A stretch of DNA of 64,000 nt from Idiomarina piscisalsi (GTDB lineage Bacteria > Pseudomonadota > Gammaproteobacteria > Enterobacterales > Alteromonadaceae): assembly GCF_003987095.1 (NCBI RefSeq), contig NZ_PIQA01000001.1:1-64000 (forward strand), read 5' to 3'. Shown one piece after another: positions 17,387 through 26,656 of the stretch. Under the pieces are notes generated by a model. The model saw only the letters and a list, made by a program, of their open reading frames with translations. It had not been told where the DNA came from and searched no databases. How positions within the stretch are numbered: the stretch's first letter is position 1; each line of letters opens with the position of its first letter. The translations under genes were made by a program, and so were the position numbers.

Positions 17387-19512
17387 TGAGTCAGGATAAA
17401 GCATTCACGATGGATATACGCGACGACGGTGTAGCTGTTGTCACAATTGATGTTCCGGGTGAGTCGATGAACACCTTAAAAGACTCATTTGCAGACGAGG
17501 TTGGCTCGTTGCTGAACAAGTTGGAAAGCGACAGCTCGATTAAGGGCGTTGTTTTTATCAGTGGTAAACCAGGCTCGTTCATTGCCGGGGCTGATATTAA
17601 TATGATCAACGACTGCGAAACCGCTGCGGATACAGAAAGCCTGGCTCGTAAGGGGCAAGCCATGTTTGACCGTATTGAGCAGTTGGATGTGCCAGTCGTG
17701 GCCGCTATTAATGGTGCATGCCTTGGTGGTGGACTTGAGCTGGCGATGGCGTGTCATGTCCGAGTTTGTACGGATAACTCAAAGACTGTACTTGGTCTGC
17801 CGGAAGTGCAATTAGGCCTTCTTCCGGGCAGTGGCGGAACGCAGCGTCTGCCGCGTCTGGTGGGTATTCAGCAGGGCTTAACCATGATGCTAACCGGCAA
17901 GCAATTGCGCGCTAAACAAGCGAAGAAAGCGGGCTTAGTGACAGACGTTGTGCCGCAAAGTATTTTACTGGATGTAGCAGTTGAACACGCACTGAAACGT
18001 AAGCCGAAAGCCAGTAAAGCGCCTCTGAAAGGCTTTAGTAAGATTTTGGAAGGCACAAAGTTTGGCCGCGATATCATTTTCAAAAAAGCGGGTGAGCAGG
18101 CGCAGAAAAAAGCGCATGGAAATTATCCGGCTATTGATAAAATTATTCAGACGGTGCGCGAAGGTGTTGAACGAGGGCACGAAGCCGGGCTTGATAAAGA
18201 AGCGCGCAGTTTTGGCGAGCTAGCTATGACACCCGAATCGTATCAGCTGCGTCAGATATTCTTTGCAACCACTGAAATGAAGAAAGAGACCGGTGCTGAT
18301 GGTGTTGAACCAGACCCAATAAAGCGCGTTGGCGTTCTTGGCGGTGGCTTGATGGGCGGTGGTATTGCCTATGTAACTGCGGCTAAAGCAAACATTCCTG
18401 CGCGCATTAAAGACATTTCTGAAGACGGTGTGCGTCATGCCCTGCATTACAGCTACGAGCGTTTAATTAAGAAAGTGAAGCGCAAGCATATGCGCCGTGC
18501 AGAGTATGAGAAAACCATGCTGATGTTAAGCGGTACGCTGGACTATAGTGGGTTCGAGCGCACCGATGTCGTTATAGAAGCGGTCTTTGAAGACTTGGAT
18601 CTTAAGCAAAAAATGGTGGCTGACATTGAAGAGCACGCAAGTGAGTCGACAATTTTTGCTACCAACACCAGTTCGTTGCCTATTACCCAAATTGCGGCCA
18701 AAGCGAAGCGTCCGGAACAGGTTATTGGTCTGCATTACTTCTCTCCAGTCGACAAAATGCCGTTGGCAGAAATTATTACCCACGAGGGGACCTCTGATAA
18801 AACCATTGCGACCACGGTGGCATTGGCGAAAAAACAAGGTAAGACGCCTATTGTGGTAAAAGACGGTGCGGGTTTTTACGTAAACCGTATTCTGGCGCCT
18901 TATATGAATGAGGCTGCGCGCCTGATGCTTGCTGGCGAGCCTATTGAAAAACTGGATAAAACCTTAGTTAAGTTCGGCTTCCCAGTCGGGCCCATGACTC
19001 TTTTAGATGAAGTGGGTATTGATGTCGCGGCAAAAGTGGCACCTATTTTGGTTAATGAATTGGGCGACAGATTCGAAGCGCCGCAAGCCTTCGAAAAGCT
19101 GATTGATGACGACCGTAAAGGTAAGAAGAACCAAAAGGGTTTCTATAAGTACGGTAAAGGCGTTAAAGGTAAGCCGGTTGATACATCAGTTTATTCGCTA
19201 TTGGGTGTTGATCCTAACGAGAGTAAATCAGCAGAAGATATCGTCGATATTTGTTTGCTACCGATGTTGAATGAAGCTGTTTACTGCTTGCAAGAAGGCA
19301 TTATTCGTAGCCCGCGTGACGGCGACATAGGCGCTATTTTCGGTATTGGTTTCCCGCCATTCTTAGGTGGACCGTTCCGTTATATGGACAGCCAGGGGAT
19401 TGGTAGCATTGTCGCTAAACTGGAAGCTTTAGCGTCAGAGCGAGGCGAGCGCTACACACCAGCACCATTGCTAAAAGAAATGGCTAAAAACGGCGAGCGC
19501 TTTTACTCTTAA
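17386..19512 (+). CDS. fadJ: Fatty acid oxidation complex alpha subunit FadJ (enoyl-CoA hydratase/3-hydroxyacyl-CoA dehydrogenase)
   Basis: The N-terminal crotonase domain (about 1-190) carries the oxyanion motif GGGLEL and the catalytic glutamates Glu118 and Glu140. The C-terminal 3-hydroxyacyl-CoA dehydrogenase starts at about residue 312 with the NAD-binding GVLGGGLMGGG motif and contains HYFSPVDKMPL. The length of 708 aa matches FadJ (714 in E. coli). It pairs with FadI rather than FadA, identifying it as the FadIJ complex. It ends only four bases from the convergent sensor gene, with no terminator in between. Confidence 0.95.
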   Translation: MSQDKAFTMDIRDDGVAVVTIDVPGESMNTLKDSFADEVGSLLNKLESDSSIKGVVFISGKPGSFIAGADINMINDCETAADTESLARKGQAMFDRIEQLDVPVVAAINGACLGGGLELAMACHVRVCTDNSKTVLGLPEVQLGLLPGSGGTQRLPRLVGIQQGLTMMLTGKQLRAKQAKKAGLVTDVVPQSILLDVAVEHALKRKPKASKAPLKGFSKILEGTKFGRDIIFKKAGEQAQKKAHGNYPAIDKIIQTVREGVERGHEAGLDKEARSFGELAMTPESYQLRQIFFATTEMKKETGADGVEPDPIKRVGVLGGGLMGGGIAYVTAAKANIPARIKDISEDGVRHALHYSYERLIKKVKRKHMRRAEYEKTMLMLSGTLDYSGFERTDVVIEAVFEDLDLKQKMVADIEEHASESTIFATNTSSLPITQIAAKAKRPEQVIGLHYFSPVDKMPLAEIITHEGTSDKTIATTVALAKKQGKTPIVVKDGAGFYVNRILAPYMNEAARLMLAGEPIEKLDKTLVKFGFPVGPMTLLDEVGIDVAAKVAPILVNELGDRFEAPQAFEKLIDDDRKGKKNQKGFYKYGKGVKGKPVDTSVYSLLGVDPNESKSAEDIVDICLLPMLNEAVYCLQEGIIRSPRDGDIGAIFGIGFPPFLGGPFRYMDSQGIGSIVAKLEALASERGERYTPAPLLKEMAKNGERFYS

Positions 19513-19516
19513 GTGT

Positions 19517-22500
19517 TTAAACGTCAACCACGTCTGCTGTATGTTGCTTGATAAATTCAATAAAACTATCAGCAGGCATTGGTTTCGCGTAATAAAAGCC
19601 TTGGATGTATTCGCATTCAAGGCTTTTTAATTGCTCAAGCTGAGCTTCAGATTCAACCCCTTCTGCAATGACTTTCAGACCCAGGTTATGAGCCATACCA
19701 ATAATCGACGCAACCATACTGCGGTCTTTTGAGCTTATCGTGATGTCATCGATAAAGGCTTTGTCTATTTTTAAGCTGTCCATAGGGAAGCGCTTAAGGT
19801 AAGCCAGTGACGAATAACCCGTTCCGAAGTCATCAAGAGCCAGTTTAACGCCCATATCGGATAGATTTTCCATCATAATAATCGCGCGTTCAGGGTCACT
19901 CATGACCATGCCTTCGGTTATTTCAAACTCAACGTGGCGTGGGGGCAATGACTCCTGGCGCAATATACTTTCTATCTGCAAAGCCAGTCCAGATTGCATA
20001 AACTGACGAGCTGACAGGTTAATAGCAATGGTTTTGGGCGCTCCCGGGTACTGCATAAAGACCTTCATATCTTGACATGACTGGCGCAGTACTTGTTCGC
20101 CAAGCTCAATAATCAGGCCTGTTTCTTCAGCCAGAGGAATAAAGTCAGCTGGACTTATCTGAGAGCCATCATCACTTTTTATTCTTGCCAGCGACTCTAT
20201 ACCGGCAATGTGCCCGGTATGAACCTCAATCTTTGGTTGATAGTAAACTTCAACGTCATTATTTTTCAAAGCTGCACGCAGTTGGTTTTCCAGTTTCAGC
20301 CGTTGCACAGCATTTTCGTTCATCGACTGACTGAAAAATTGATAGCAGTTTCCACCGCGCTGCTTGGCGTGGTACATGGCCATATCGGCCTTTTGCAGGA
20401 GCTCTTGCGAGGTAATGCCGTCGTGTGGGAACAGAACAATACCAATGGAACTACCAATAACAATATCTTGATTATTAACGGAGTAGGGCTCAGCGATGGT
20501 TCTGTTTATCTTGTGCGCTAAGTCACCGATAAGGTGCAAGTCGGTGCTGTCTTCAATCAGCAAGCCGAACTCGTCACCGCCTAACCGATACAGCGTATCC
20601 TGACGTCGGCTAATCTCCATCAGTCGTTCTGCAACTAGACACAGTAAGTCATCGCCAAGCTCATGACCAAGAGAGTCGTTGACCTTTTTAAAGTCGTCTA
20701 AGTCAAATAGTAACAGGGTGTGAGAGACTTTCTTACGCACTAGGTTTGAGTGGCTCACCTGAAAATAAGAGCGGTTTGGCAGTCCGGTTAAGGTATCCGT
20801 ATTGGAAAGGCGTCTTAGCTCGCTTTCGGTGCGCTGGCGCTCCGTAATATCAGAAAAGCTGGCGACGATGAAAGATAACGCACCTTCGTCATCATGAACG
20901 GCATCCAGGGTAAGCTCCATTAAAAATTCACTACCGTCAGCTTTAATGTCGGTTAATTCCCCGCGCCAGGTACCTTCCTTTATGACCGTGCGTTTAATCT
21001 GGTTGGTAAACTCTTCTGAATAAAGATCAAGGTGAAAGCTTTTTCCCAAAGCTTGCTTACGGGGATAACCTAAAATGCGTTCAAAAGCCTTATTGACCTC
21101 CACCTTTTTGAAAAATCGATCAAAAATACAAATACCATCGGAAATGTTGGTAATAGAAGCTGCCAGCATATCAATTCGGTCTTGCGAGCTAACTAAGCTG
21201 CTAACGTCGCAGAGCGTGCCATGCATGATATTGACACCGTTCTGCTTCTCGATTCTGCCCTGATCCAATACCCAAAGCCAGGCGCCGTTATTGTTTATTC
21301 GATAGGAACACTCGTAATATTCCGTTTGCCCATTGATATGGTTATCTATTGCCTCTTGTAAGCGGTTAACGTCACCTGGGTGAATATTTGACGAAGTGCT
21401 TTCCGGTGACTTAAGGCGACGACCATCGACCGGAAACGCAGGACAGTCTGGCCAAATATATTGCCTCAATAGTTCACCTGTAGAGAGGTTCCATTGCCAA
21501 TACTGGCTGCGACTGAACTGAAGCGCTTTTGCCTGACCATTTAGTGACGTAGCGAGGTTCGTTAATTGCTTTAACTTAAAACGATAGAGGACAATGGTAA
21601 TGCCAAGAGCGAGTAAAGCGACAATGCTATACCCGAAAATTGCGTAGGGAGTTGTCCAAAAAGGACGAGTGATGCTATAGCTTGCTTCGTTCTGAGCGTA
21701 CCAGTTTTCACCATCTAAAGAGGCTTGTACAGTAAGTTGATAGGTGCCAGGAAATGGCTGGTTCAGTTGTAATGGCAGTTCGCTATGTTGAATGTAAGAC
21801 CATGCAGTTTGATTCTTATCGAGCTTGTAGCGATAGGTGAGTGTGTTACCGACTCTGGAAAATGGTAACGAAAACCAAGCTTCTGCCGCACTGCCCGAAG
21901 GCTTAATATCTATGGCAAGGGAGGCGTTTTTTAGCGGCAGCGCCGGGTTTATTTTTTTTCTTTCAGATATTTCAGAAAACGGATTAATGGCATAAGCATT
22001 GTTTTCTGAATGTAGCCACAATGTCTCGCCTAAACGAGTGAGCCAAAATGAATCATTTAAGTTTAGGCCGTAGTCAAGGCGTTGCCATTCGCTTTCCACC
22101 GTATTGTATTTATACAGCTGGTGTGTTTTCGTCAACAAGAATATATCGTCAGAGTAGGCTTCGATATCAGCAACGTTTTCAATGCTTACCGGCGACTCTG
22201 CGATAGTTATAATTTCTTTTTTTATAAAGTCGTAATTAACCATTCCCAAGTCAGACTGTATCCAGTACTGATGGTCGCTTGTCTGAGTATAGCTACCCGT
22301 TCTCTTTAACGACTCTGGTAAATGAGATTTGATACTATCAGGCAAATGGTTAGGGACAGTGTAGTGTTTTAATATCCCTGGCGCATAAGAATTTGGTATT
22401 TCGACGAGCCCATTCGACGAGGTTGCCAGAAACAGGTCACCGTTATTAGAAAACTCAATTTTCCCCGTGGCTGGGCTTTGCGTTAATTGCGTTAACTGTT

Positions 22501-23383
22501 TGTTACTGTAACTGTAGAGCCCTTGTTCGGTGGCTATGAATAATTGGTTGTCGTGCCTTTCAATATCGGTAACGACCGCTTTTAGCTCATTAATTGGTTG
22601 TGGGGTTTGAACGCTGCGAAGCTCATTATTAAGTAACCTCAACCCGCTATTGGTCGCTAGCCAAAATGCGCTTTCAAACCATGTTATTGCTTTAACTTCA
22701 GAGGCATTTATAGTGTCCGATATGGGGTTGCTCTTTGTTACTGAGAAAACGTTATCGGAGTAACCATCCCATACATAGATACCTCCGGAGCCGCTGCTCA
22801 ACCAAAACCAGCCACCGTGAAACTCAATAAAGTGGATATTCGTTACTGGTTGCCCGTTATAGTTAAGCGCTTTTTCTTTAAAGTGCTGAGTTTGCGGATT
22901 GAATGTAAGCAGGCTCTCAGAGGTTCCGATAAATAACAGGCCATCCTGTCCTTTAGTGAAGCTGTTCACTTTGAAAGCAGTTGTGTCATGCTTTGGAAAA
23001 AGGGTTGAAGTCCATTCACCGTTTTTTTGAAGACGCCATAAACGATGATCTGTAGTCGTCCATAAAGAATTGCCAATAGTTAATAGGGTGCCTGAACCGG
23101 CATGGTTAACTGCATCGATATTCAGGCTATTGATATTGTCTAGGTCAACACCGTCGTACCGGGCTAAACCCTTGGCGGTTGATAGCCATAGAAAGCCTTG
23201 AGGACCTATTTCGATGTCGCGAATATAATTGCTGGGTAGACCATTGGCAGATGACAGGAATCTAACGCCCTCTGGTTGAAGGTCCAGCGTAGGGGTAGGT
23301 TGAGCCATTAGCTGACTCGTGAATGAAAGCAAAAAGAATACTGCGGCGTTGGCCCACGCCCTCGTATACAAAGTAAATGTCAC
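19517..23383 (-). CDS. Membrane sensor with two-component-type beta-propeller, PAS, GGDEF and EAL domains
   Basis: The order is: signal peptide (about 1-27); a large periplasmic region of propeller-type repeats, for example PQGFLWLSTAKGLARYDG, DGLLFIGTSESLL and WLATNSGLRLL (about 40-480); a Y_Y_Y-like domain (about 500-565); one transmembrane helix (about 577-598); PAS/PAC regions (about 620-870); GGDEF with an intact GGDEF at 935-939; and EAL. The EAL signature is ESL (1063-1065), but the remaining catalytic motifs (NLSARQF, EITEGMV, LDDFGTGYSSL, KIDKAF, IAEGVE) are present, so both cyclase and phosphodiesterase activity are possible. The external propeller suggests extracytoplasmic sensing. 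It is monocistronic and converges on fadJ. Confidence 0.92.
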   Translation of the reverse strand: MTFTLYTRAWANAAVFFLLSFTSQLMAQPTPTLDLQPEGVRFLSSANGLPSNYIRDIEIGPQGFLWLSTAKGLARYDGVDLDNINSLNIDAVNHAGSGTLLTIGNSLWTTTDHRLWRLQKNGEWTSTLFPKHDTTAFKVNSFTKGQDGLLFIGTSESLLTFNPQTQHFKEKALNYNGQPVTNIHFIEFHGGWFWLSSGSGGIYVWDGYSDNVFSVTKSNPISDTINASEVKAITWFESAFWLATNSGLRLLNNELRSVQTPQPINELKAVVTDIERHDNQLFIATEQGLYSYSNKQLTQLTQSPATGKIEFSNNGDLFLATSSNGLVEIPNSYAPGILKHYTVPNHLPDSIKSHLPESLKRTGSYTQTSDHQYWIQSDLGMVNYDFIKKEIITIAESPVSIENVADIEAYSDDIFLLTKTHQLYKYNTVESEWQRLDYGLNLNDSFWLTRLGETLWLHSENNAYAINPFSEISERKKINPALPLKNASLAIDIKPSGSAAEAWFSLPFSRVGNTLTYRYKLDKNQTAWSYIQHSELPLQLNQPFPGTYQLTVQASLDGENWYAQNEASYSITRPFWTTPYAIFGYSIVALLALGITIVLYRFKLKQLTNLATSLNGQAKALQFSRSQYWQWNLSTGELLRQYIWPDCPAFPVDGRRLKSPESTSSNIHPGDVNRLQEAIDNHINGQTEYYECSYRINNNGAWLWVLDQGRIEKQNGVNIMHGTLCDVSSLVSSQDRIDMLAASITNISDGICIFDRFFKKVEVNKAFERILGYPRKQALGKSFHLDLYSEEFTNQIKRTVIKEGTWRGELTDIKADGSEFLMELTLDAVHDDEGALSFIVASFSDITERQRTESELRRLSNTDTLTGLPNRSYFQVSHSNLVRKKVSHTLLLFDLDDFKKVNDSLGHELGDDLLCLVAERLMEISRRQDTLYRLGGDEFGLLIEDSTDLHLIGDLAHKINRTIAEPYSVNNQDIVIGSSIGIVLFPHDGITSQELLQKADMAMYHAKQRGGNCYQFFSQSMNENAVQRLKLENQLRAALKNNDVEVYYQPKIEVHTGHIAGIESLARIKSDDGSQISPADFIPLAEETGLIIELGEQVLRQSCQDMKVFMQYPGAPKTIAINLSARQFMQSGLALQIESILRQESLPPRHVEFEITEGMVMSDPERAIIMMENLSDMGVKLALDDFGTGYSSLAYLKRFPMDSLKIDKAFIDDITISSKDRSMVASIIGMAHNLGLKVIAEGVESEAQLEQLKSLECEYIQGFYYAKPMPADSFIEFIKQHTADVVDV

Positions 23384-23431
23384 AGAGTACCCAGTAGGCC
23401 GCTAAAACGGCTCTTTTGTTAATATGCTGTT

Positions 23432-23460
23432 AAGTTATCGGTTTGATAACCCGCTGTCAA
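23432..23460 (-). promoter_or_regulatory. Candidate promoter with internal inverted repeat for the GGDEF/EAL gene
   Basis: On the minus strand a perfect -35 TTGACA (23460-23455), a 17-base spacer and TAACTT (23437-23432) precede the gene. A perfect inverted repeat GTTATC-N5-GATAAC (23434-23450) covers the spacer and could be an operator. Confidence 0.35.
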
Positions 23461-23480
23461 AGCCTATTTTACTTGGCTTG

Positions 23481-26192
23481 CTAGCTTGTTTGAAGCCTCA
23501 GCCAACCTGAATTTTGTGACAATTTTTGTCGTATGTCAGTCAGCCAGTCGGTTAATTGATAATTATCAAGTGCGTCCAGTAATCTGAGCTGGCGGTTAAA
23601 TGACGTGTCGCCCAATTGAATAGCACCCCATAAGCGTTGACTCTTAACTCGAAGGCTTCTGTCGCGCGTGCGTATTTGTTGTTGAAGAACCGCCTTGGTG
23701 TGGTGCCATACTTTCAGCGTGGTTGTATCTAGTCGACTGAATAGCTTTTCAAGGCTATCTGAAACTTCGTCAAATAAGGTGTCGGTTGGTGCACTATTGG
23801 ATTGAACAAAAAATAAAATGCCGGGTAGACGCTGAACAGGAAAGTATTGACTACCCGCGGCATAACCTAACTGTTTCTCGGTGCGGATATCATGAAAGAA
23901 CGCTTGATGTACTAACTGCTGAAGTAACATATAGCAAATTTGCTCTCGCTCACTGTCATTATTGCCTTGCTGATAAAGTAAAATAGCGTTATCAGGATGA
24001 GAGCAGGGAACCTCAAGTTCTTGGTTAGAAAATTCGCTGACTTTTTTAACCGAATCTCTGTCTTTTTGTGCCGGGCGCTCAGTGGGCAAGTTTGCTTGAA
24101 TAAGTTCAGCAAGTTCGTGGGCTTGACGCGTTTGCCAGTCTCCGTGCATAAAGGCTTTTATATACACTGGTTCGAACATTCTCTCTAATGCTTGAGTAAA
24201 CTCGCGAAAAGATAAGGTAGAGAGCTGGTTGGCAAGCTCGGGCAGCCTAAAAAGTCCAGGTTGTAATTGCTGATTGAGCTCTGCGAAAAGCTTGTTTAAT
24301 GGTTGATTTTGATGCGCAGATTGCCAGTTGGCAACTAGGGTTTGCTTTATATCTCGGAAACGACGGTGCGCAAATTTAAGCACTAAAGCGCGTTTCATTA
24401 AATGTGACATTAACGGAAGTTGCCCCTCTGACAATCCCGTTGTGTGAATAACAATACCTTGCTGAGTCGGGTAAATATTAAAATGCAGCCCCGCAACTTC
24501 AGCGTCATAAAGATCATCGTTTAAGGCGTCTATAATGAGTTCAGACCAAAGCCGGGCAATTGCGAAGTAATAAGCTGAGCTGGTTACTGCAGGTAATTTC
24601 AATGCTAAATAAATATGTCCCTTAGGTACGCGGAACTCGGTATCTTGCAAGTGCCACAGCTCCATCAAATCGGAACTTGAAATGCATTCCGGCAGTAACG
24701 TCTCGTTTTCTAGTGGTTGCGGGTGTAACCGATCATTTATAAAACGGTTGCGCTCGGGCAGTTTGGCTATGAACTCTTCGGGCGTTTGACTAAGCTTCGT
24801 TAATTGCGATTCAGTGAGTTTCTCTACGCTGTATTGAGTATCGTAAATAGGGGCTTCCCGATCGGTTTTGACATCAGGAGCGATTAACGTAATACGACTG
24901 TGTTTTGGCGTCATTAACGTCAGTAATTTTTCAGCGTAAGCATTATTAAGCTCATCCATTCGATAGTCACCGTAAATGGTATCTTCCGAACTATAATGAA
25001 AAGCGTTGATGCTTAATTGGCTGGCTAATTCACCCACGGGCGTTGGTTCCTGATAAAGAAAGCTTAACTCAGACGTAATTTTTCTTTCTTGATAACGCCA
25101 GTCTTCTATTCCCTCGGTTTTCACCTTTCGCAAGTAAGCAAAAACCCATTGCAGCATGGTGTCGATATTTTTTCGGCCCGACAGGGTTAGCTGAATGTTG
25201 ACATTAAAGTCTTTAAAGTTGCTGCCGCTAATTCCGCCGCCAGCAGATAAAGAGTTTATCCACCCTTTGTCGCGTAAGCAGTTAAATAAACTGCCGGGAC
25301 CTTCGTACCCGACGATATGCGCAATAAAACTGGTGGTTTTGTTTCGGTAATCCTGGTCAATGCCCGGTAACGGAAAGGTGAGAATAAGGCGGTAGGCACC
25401 TTTTAATGGTTTTACTTGAATGAAAAGGCCTTTTTGTTCCTCAGTATACAGAGGTTCAGTTATGGCCGTTTTGGGTTGTGCATGATTTTGAAAGTCAGAA
25501 AAATGACGAGTCGCGATAGCCTTTAGTTCAGTCAACGATTGTGGACCGGCAAGTACCAGCTGCATTCGATTTGCGCTGAAATGAGACTCATAAAAGCGCT
25601 TAAGCTTCTGTTGTAAAGTACCGTGCTCATCATCTTTTAAGGTATTTAAGTTTCCAACAGAGAACAGAGAAAAGGGATGAGCCTGATTAGCCGTCACTTT
25701 ATGAACCTGATACAGGCGACGTAACTCATCTTTTTGTTTTAAACGAAACTCTGACTCAATGGACTGTTTTTCTTTTTGAATCCACTTATCGGTAAAAAGA
25801 GGCTCTTTTAAAATTGATGCAAAACGCTCAAATGCGGCTTCAAGTGCGTTTGCATTACAGTCAAAGTGGAAATTAGTAAACTCGGTGCCTGTCCAAGCGT
25901 TGTGCTGACCACCATGAGCGCTAAGAAAATCATTGAAGGCGTTGGGTTCAGGATAAGACTGACTACCCATGAAAAACATGTGCTCTAAAAAGTGAGCGAG
26001 ACCTTGGGTATGCGGCGGATCGTCAAAGTGACCTGCACTGACGGCTATGGAGCCTGCCGCTTTCACGCTATCAGGGCAATGGACTAACAGCACTTTAAGT
26101 TGGTTATCTAAAACCAAGTGCTGATAGTCACGCTTGTCACTGGGACTTCGGACAACACGGACGAGCTCATCAGTCTTTGAGGAGTTCGCCAT
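23481..26192 (-). CDS. M16-family (insulinase/pitrilysin-like) zinc protease
   Basis: The 903-residue protein has the inverted zinc motif HFLEH at residues 67-71 (His67, Glu70, His71) within LAHFLEHMFFMG, followed by four repeated M16 modules as in protease III and insulin-degrading enzyme (PF00675/PF05193 type). E. coli PtrA is longer and carries a cleavable signal peptide; here no signal peptide is visible (MANSSKTDELVRVV), suggesting a cytosolic enzyme or non-classical export. It degrades small polypeptides in known relatives. The gene starts 26 bases after bamE in the same direction and may be read through from it. Confidence 0.88.
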   Translation of the reverse strand: MANSSKTDELVRVVRSPSDKRDYQHLVLDNQLKVLLVHCPDSVKAAGSIAVSAGHFDDPPHTQGLAHFLEHMFFMGSQSYPEPNAFNDFLSAHGGQHNAWTGTEFTNFHFDCNANALEAAFERFASILKEPLFTDKWIQKEKQSIESEFRLKQKDELRRLYQVHKVTANQAHPFSLFSVGNLNTLKDDEHGTLQQKLKRFYESHFSANRMQLVLAGPQSLTELKAIATRHFSDFQNHAQPKTAITEPLYTEEQKGLFIQVKPLKGAYRLILTFPLPGIDQDYRNKTTSFIAHIVGYEGPGSLFNCLRDKGWINSLSAGGGISGSNFKDFNVNIQLTLSGRKNIDTMLQWVFAYLRKVKTEGIEDWRYQERKITSELSFLYQEPTPVGELASQLSINAFHYSSEDTIYGDYRMDELNNAYAEKLLTLMTPKHSRITLIAPDVKTDREAPIYDTQYSVEKLTESQLTKLSQTPEEFIAKLPERNRFINDRLHPQPLENETLLPECISSSDLMELWHLQDTEFRVPKGHIYLALKLPAVTSSAYYFAIARLWSELIIDALNDDLYDAEVAGLHFNIYPTQQGIVIHTTGLSEGQLPLMSHLMKRALVLKFAHRRFRDIKQTLVANWQSAHQNQPLNKLFAELNQQLQPGLFRLPELANQLSTLSFREFTQALERMFEPVYIKAFMHGDWQTRQAHELAELIQANLPTERPAQKDRDSVKKVSEFSNQELEVPCSHPDNAILLYQQGNNDSEREQICYMLLQQLVHQAFFHDIRTEKQLGYAAGSQYFPVQRLPGILFFVQSNSAPTDTLFDEVSDSLEKLFSRLDTTTLKVWHHTKAVLQQQIRTRDRSLRVKSQRLWGAIQLGDTSFNRQLRLLDALDNYQLTDWLTDIRQKLSQNSGWLRLQTS

Positions 26193-26218
26193 AATGTTCC
26201 TTAGTTCATATTAGGTTT

Positions 26219-26569
26219 TTATTGATCGAGAGGCTGATCAAACTGATCTGACTTAGCAAAGTCGCCGCTTAAATCACTTAAACGTTCGTTATTGAAAGTT
26301 AAGATCAGTTCTTTACGGTAAACTTTACCTTCGTTCGGGTTCATATTGTACAAGTACACCCAGCGATCTGAGTCGAAGCTGTTTTCAGCGACAGGCTTGC
26401 CTAATACGTAAATAACCTGCTCTTCAGTCATTCCGACACGAAGCTTATCAACATCGTCTTGCTCAAGGTAATTGCCTTGAGGAATATCTATTCTGTAAAC
26501 CATGCTATCGAGCACAGAGCAACCACCTAAGCTCAGCAATGCGGCGATACAAACTGCAAATTTGGTCAT
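26219..26569 (-). CDS. bamE: Outer membrane assembly lipoprotein BamE (SmpA/OmlA)
   Basis: The protein is 116 aa from ATG 26569. A short lipoprotein signal ends in the lipobox LGGC with acylated Cys17. The SmpA/OmlA domain follows (QGNYLEQDDVDKLRVGMT, then VIYVLGKPV and LTFNNERLSDLSG). BamE is a small component of the BAM complex that inserts beta-barrel proteins. An in-frame start at 26647 would bury the signal peptide behind 26 residues, so it is rejected. The position downstream of recN is conserved in gammaproteobacteria. Confidence 0.95.
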   Translation of the reverse strand: MTKFAVCIAALLSLGGCSVLDSMVYRIDIPQGNYLEQDDVDKLRVGMTEEQVIYVLGKPVAENSFDSDRWVYLYNMNPNEGKVYRKELILTFNNERLSDLSGDFAKSDQFDQPLDQ

Positions 26570-26656
26570 GAAATACCTATTTCTCTTTTTTATAACTGTA
26601 TTTAACTTTTGACGATGATAAACAAAGCAGCCGCTGAACACCAGCACAGTCAGCGA

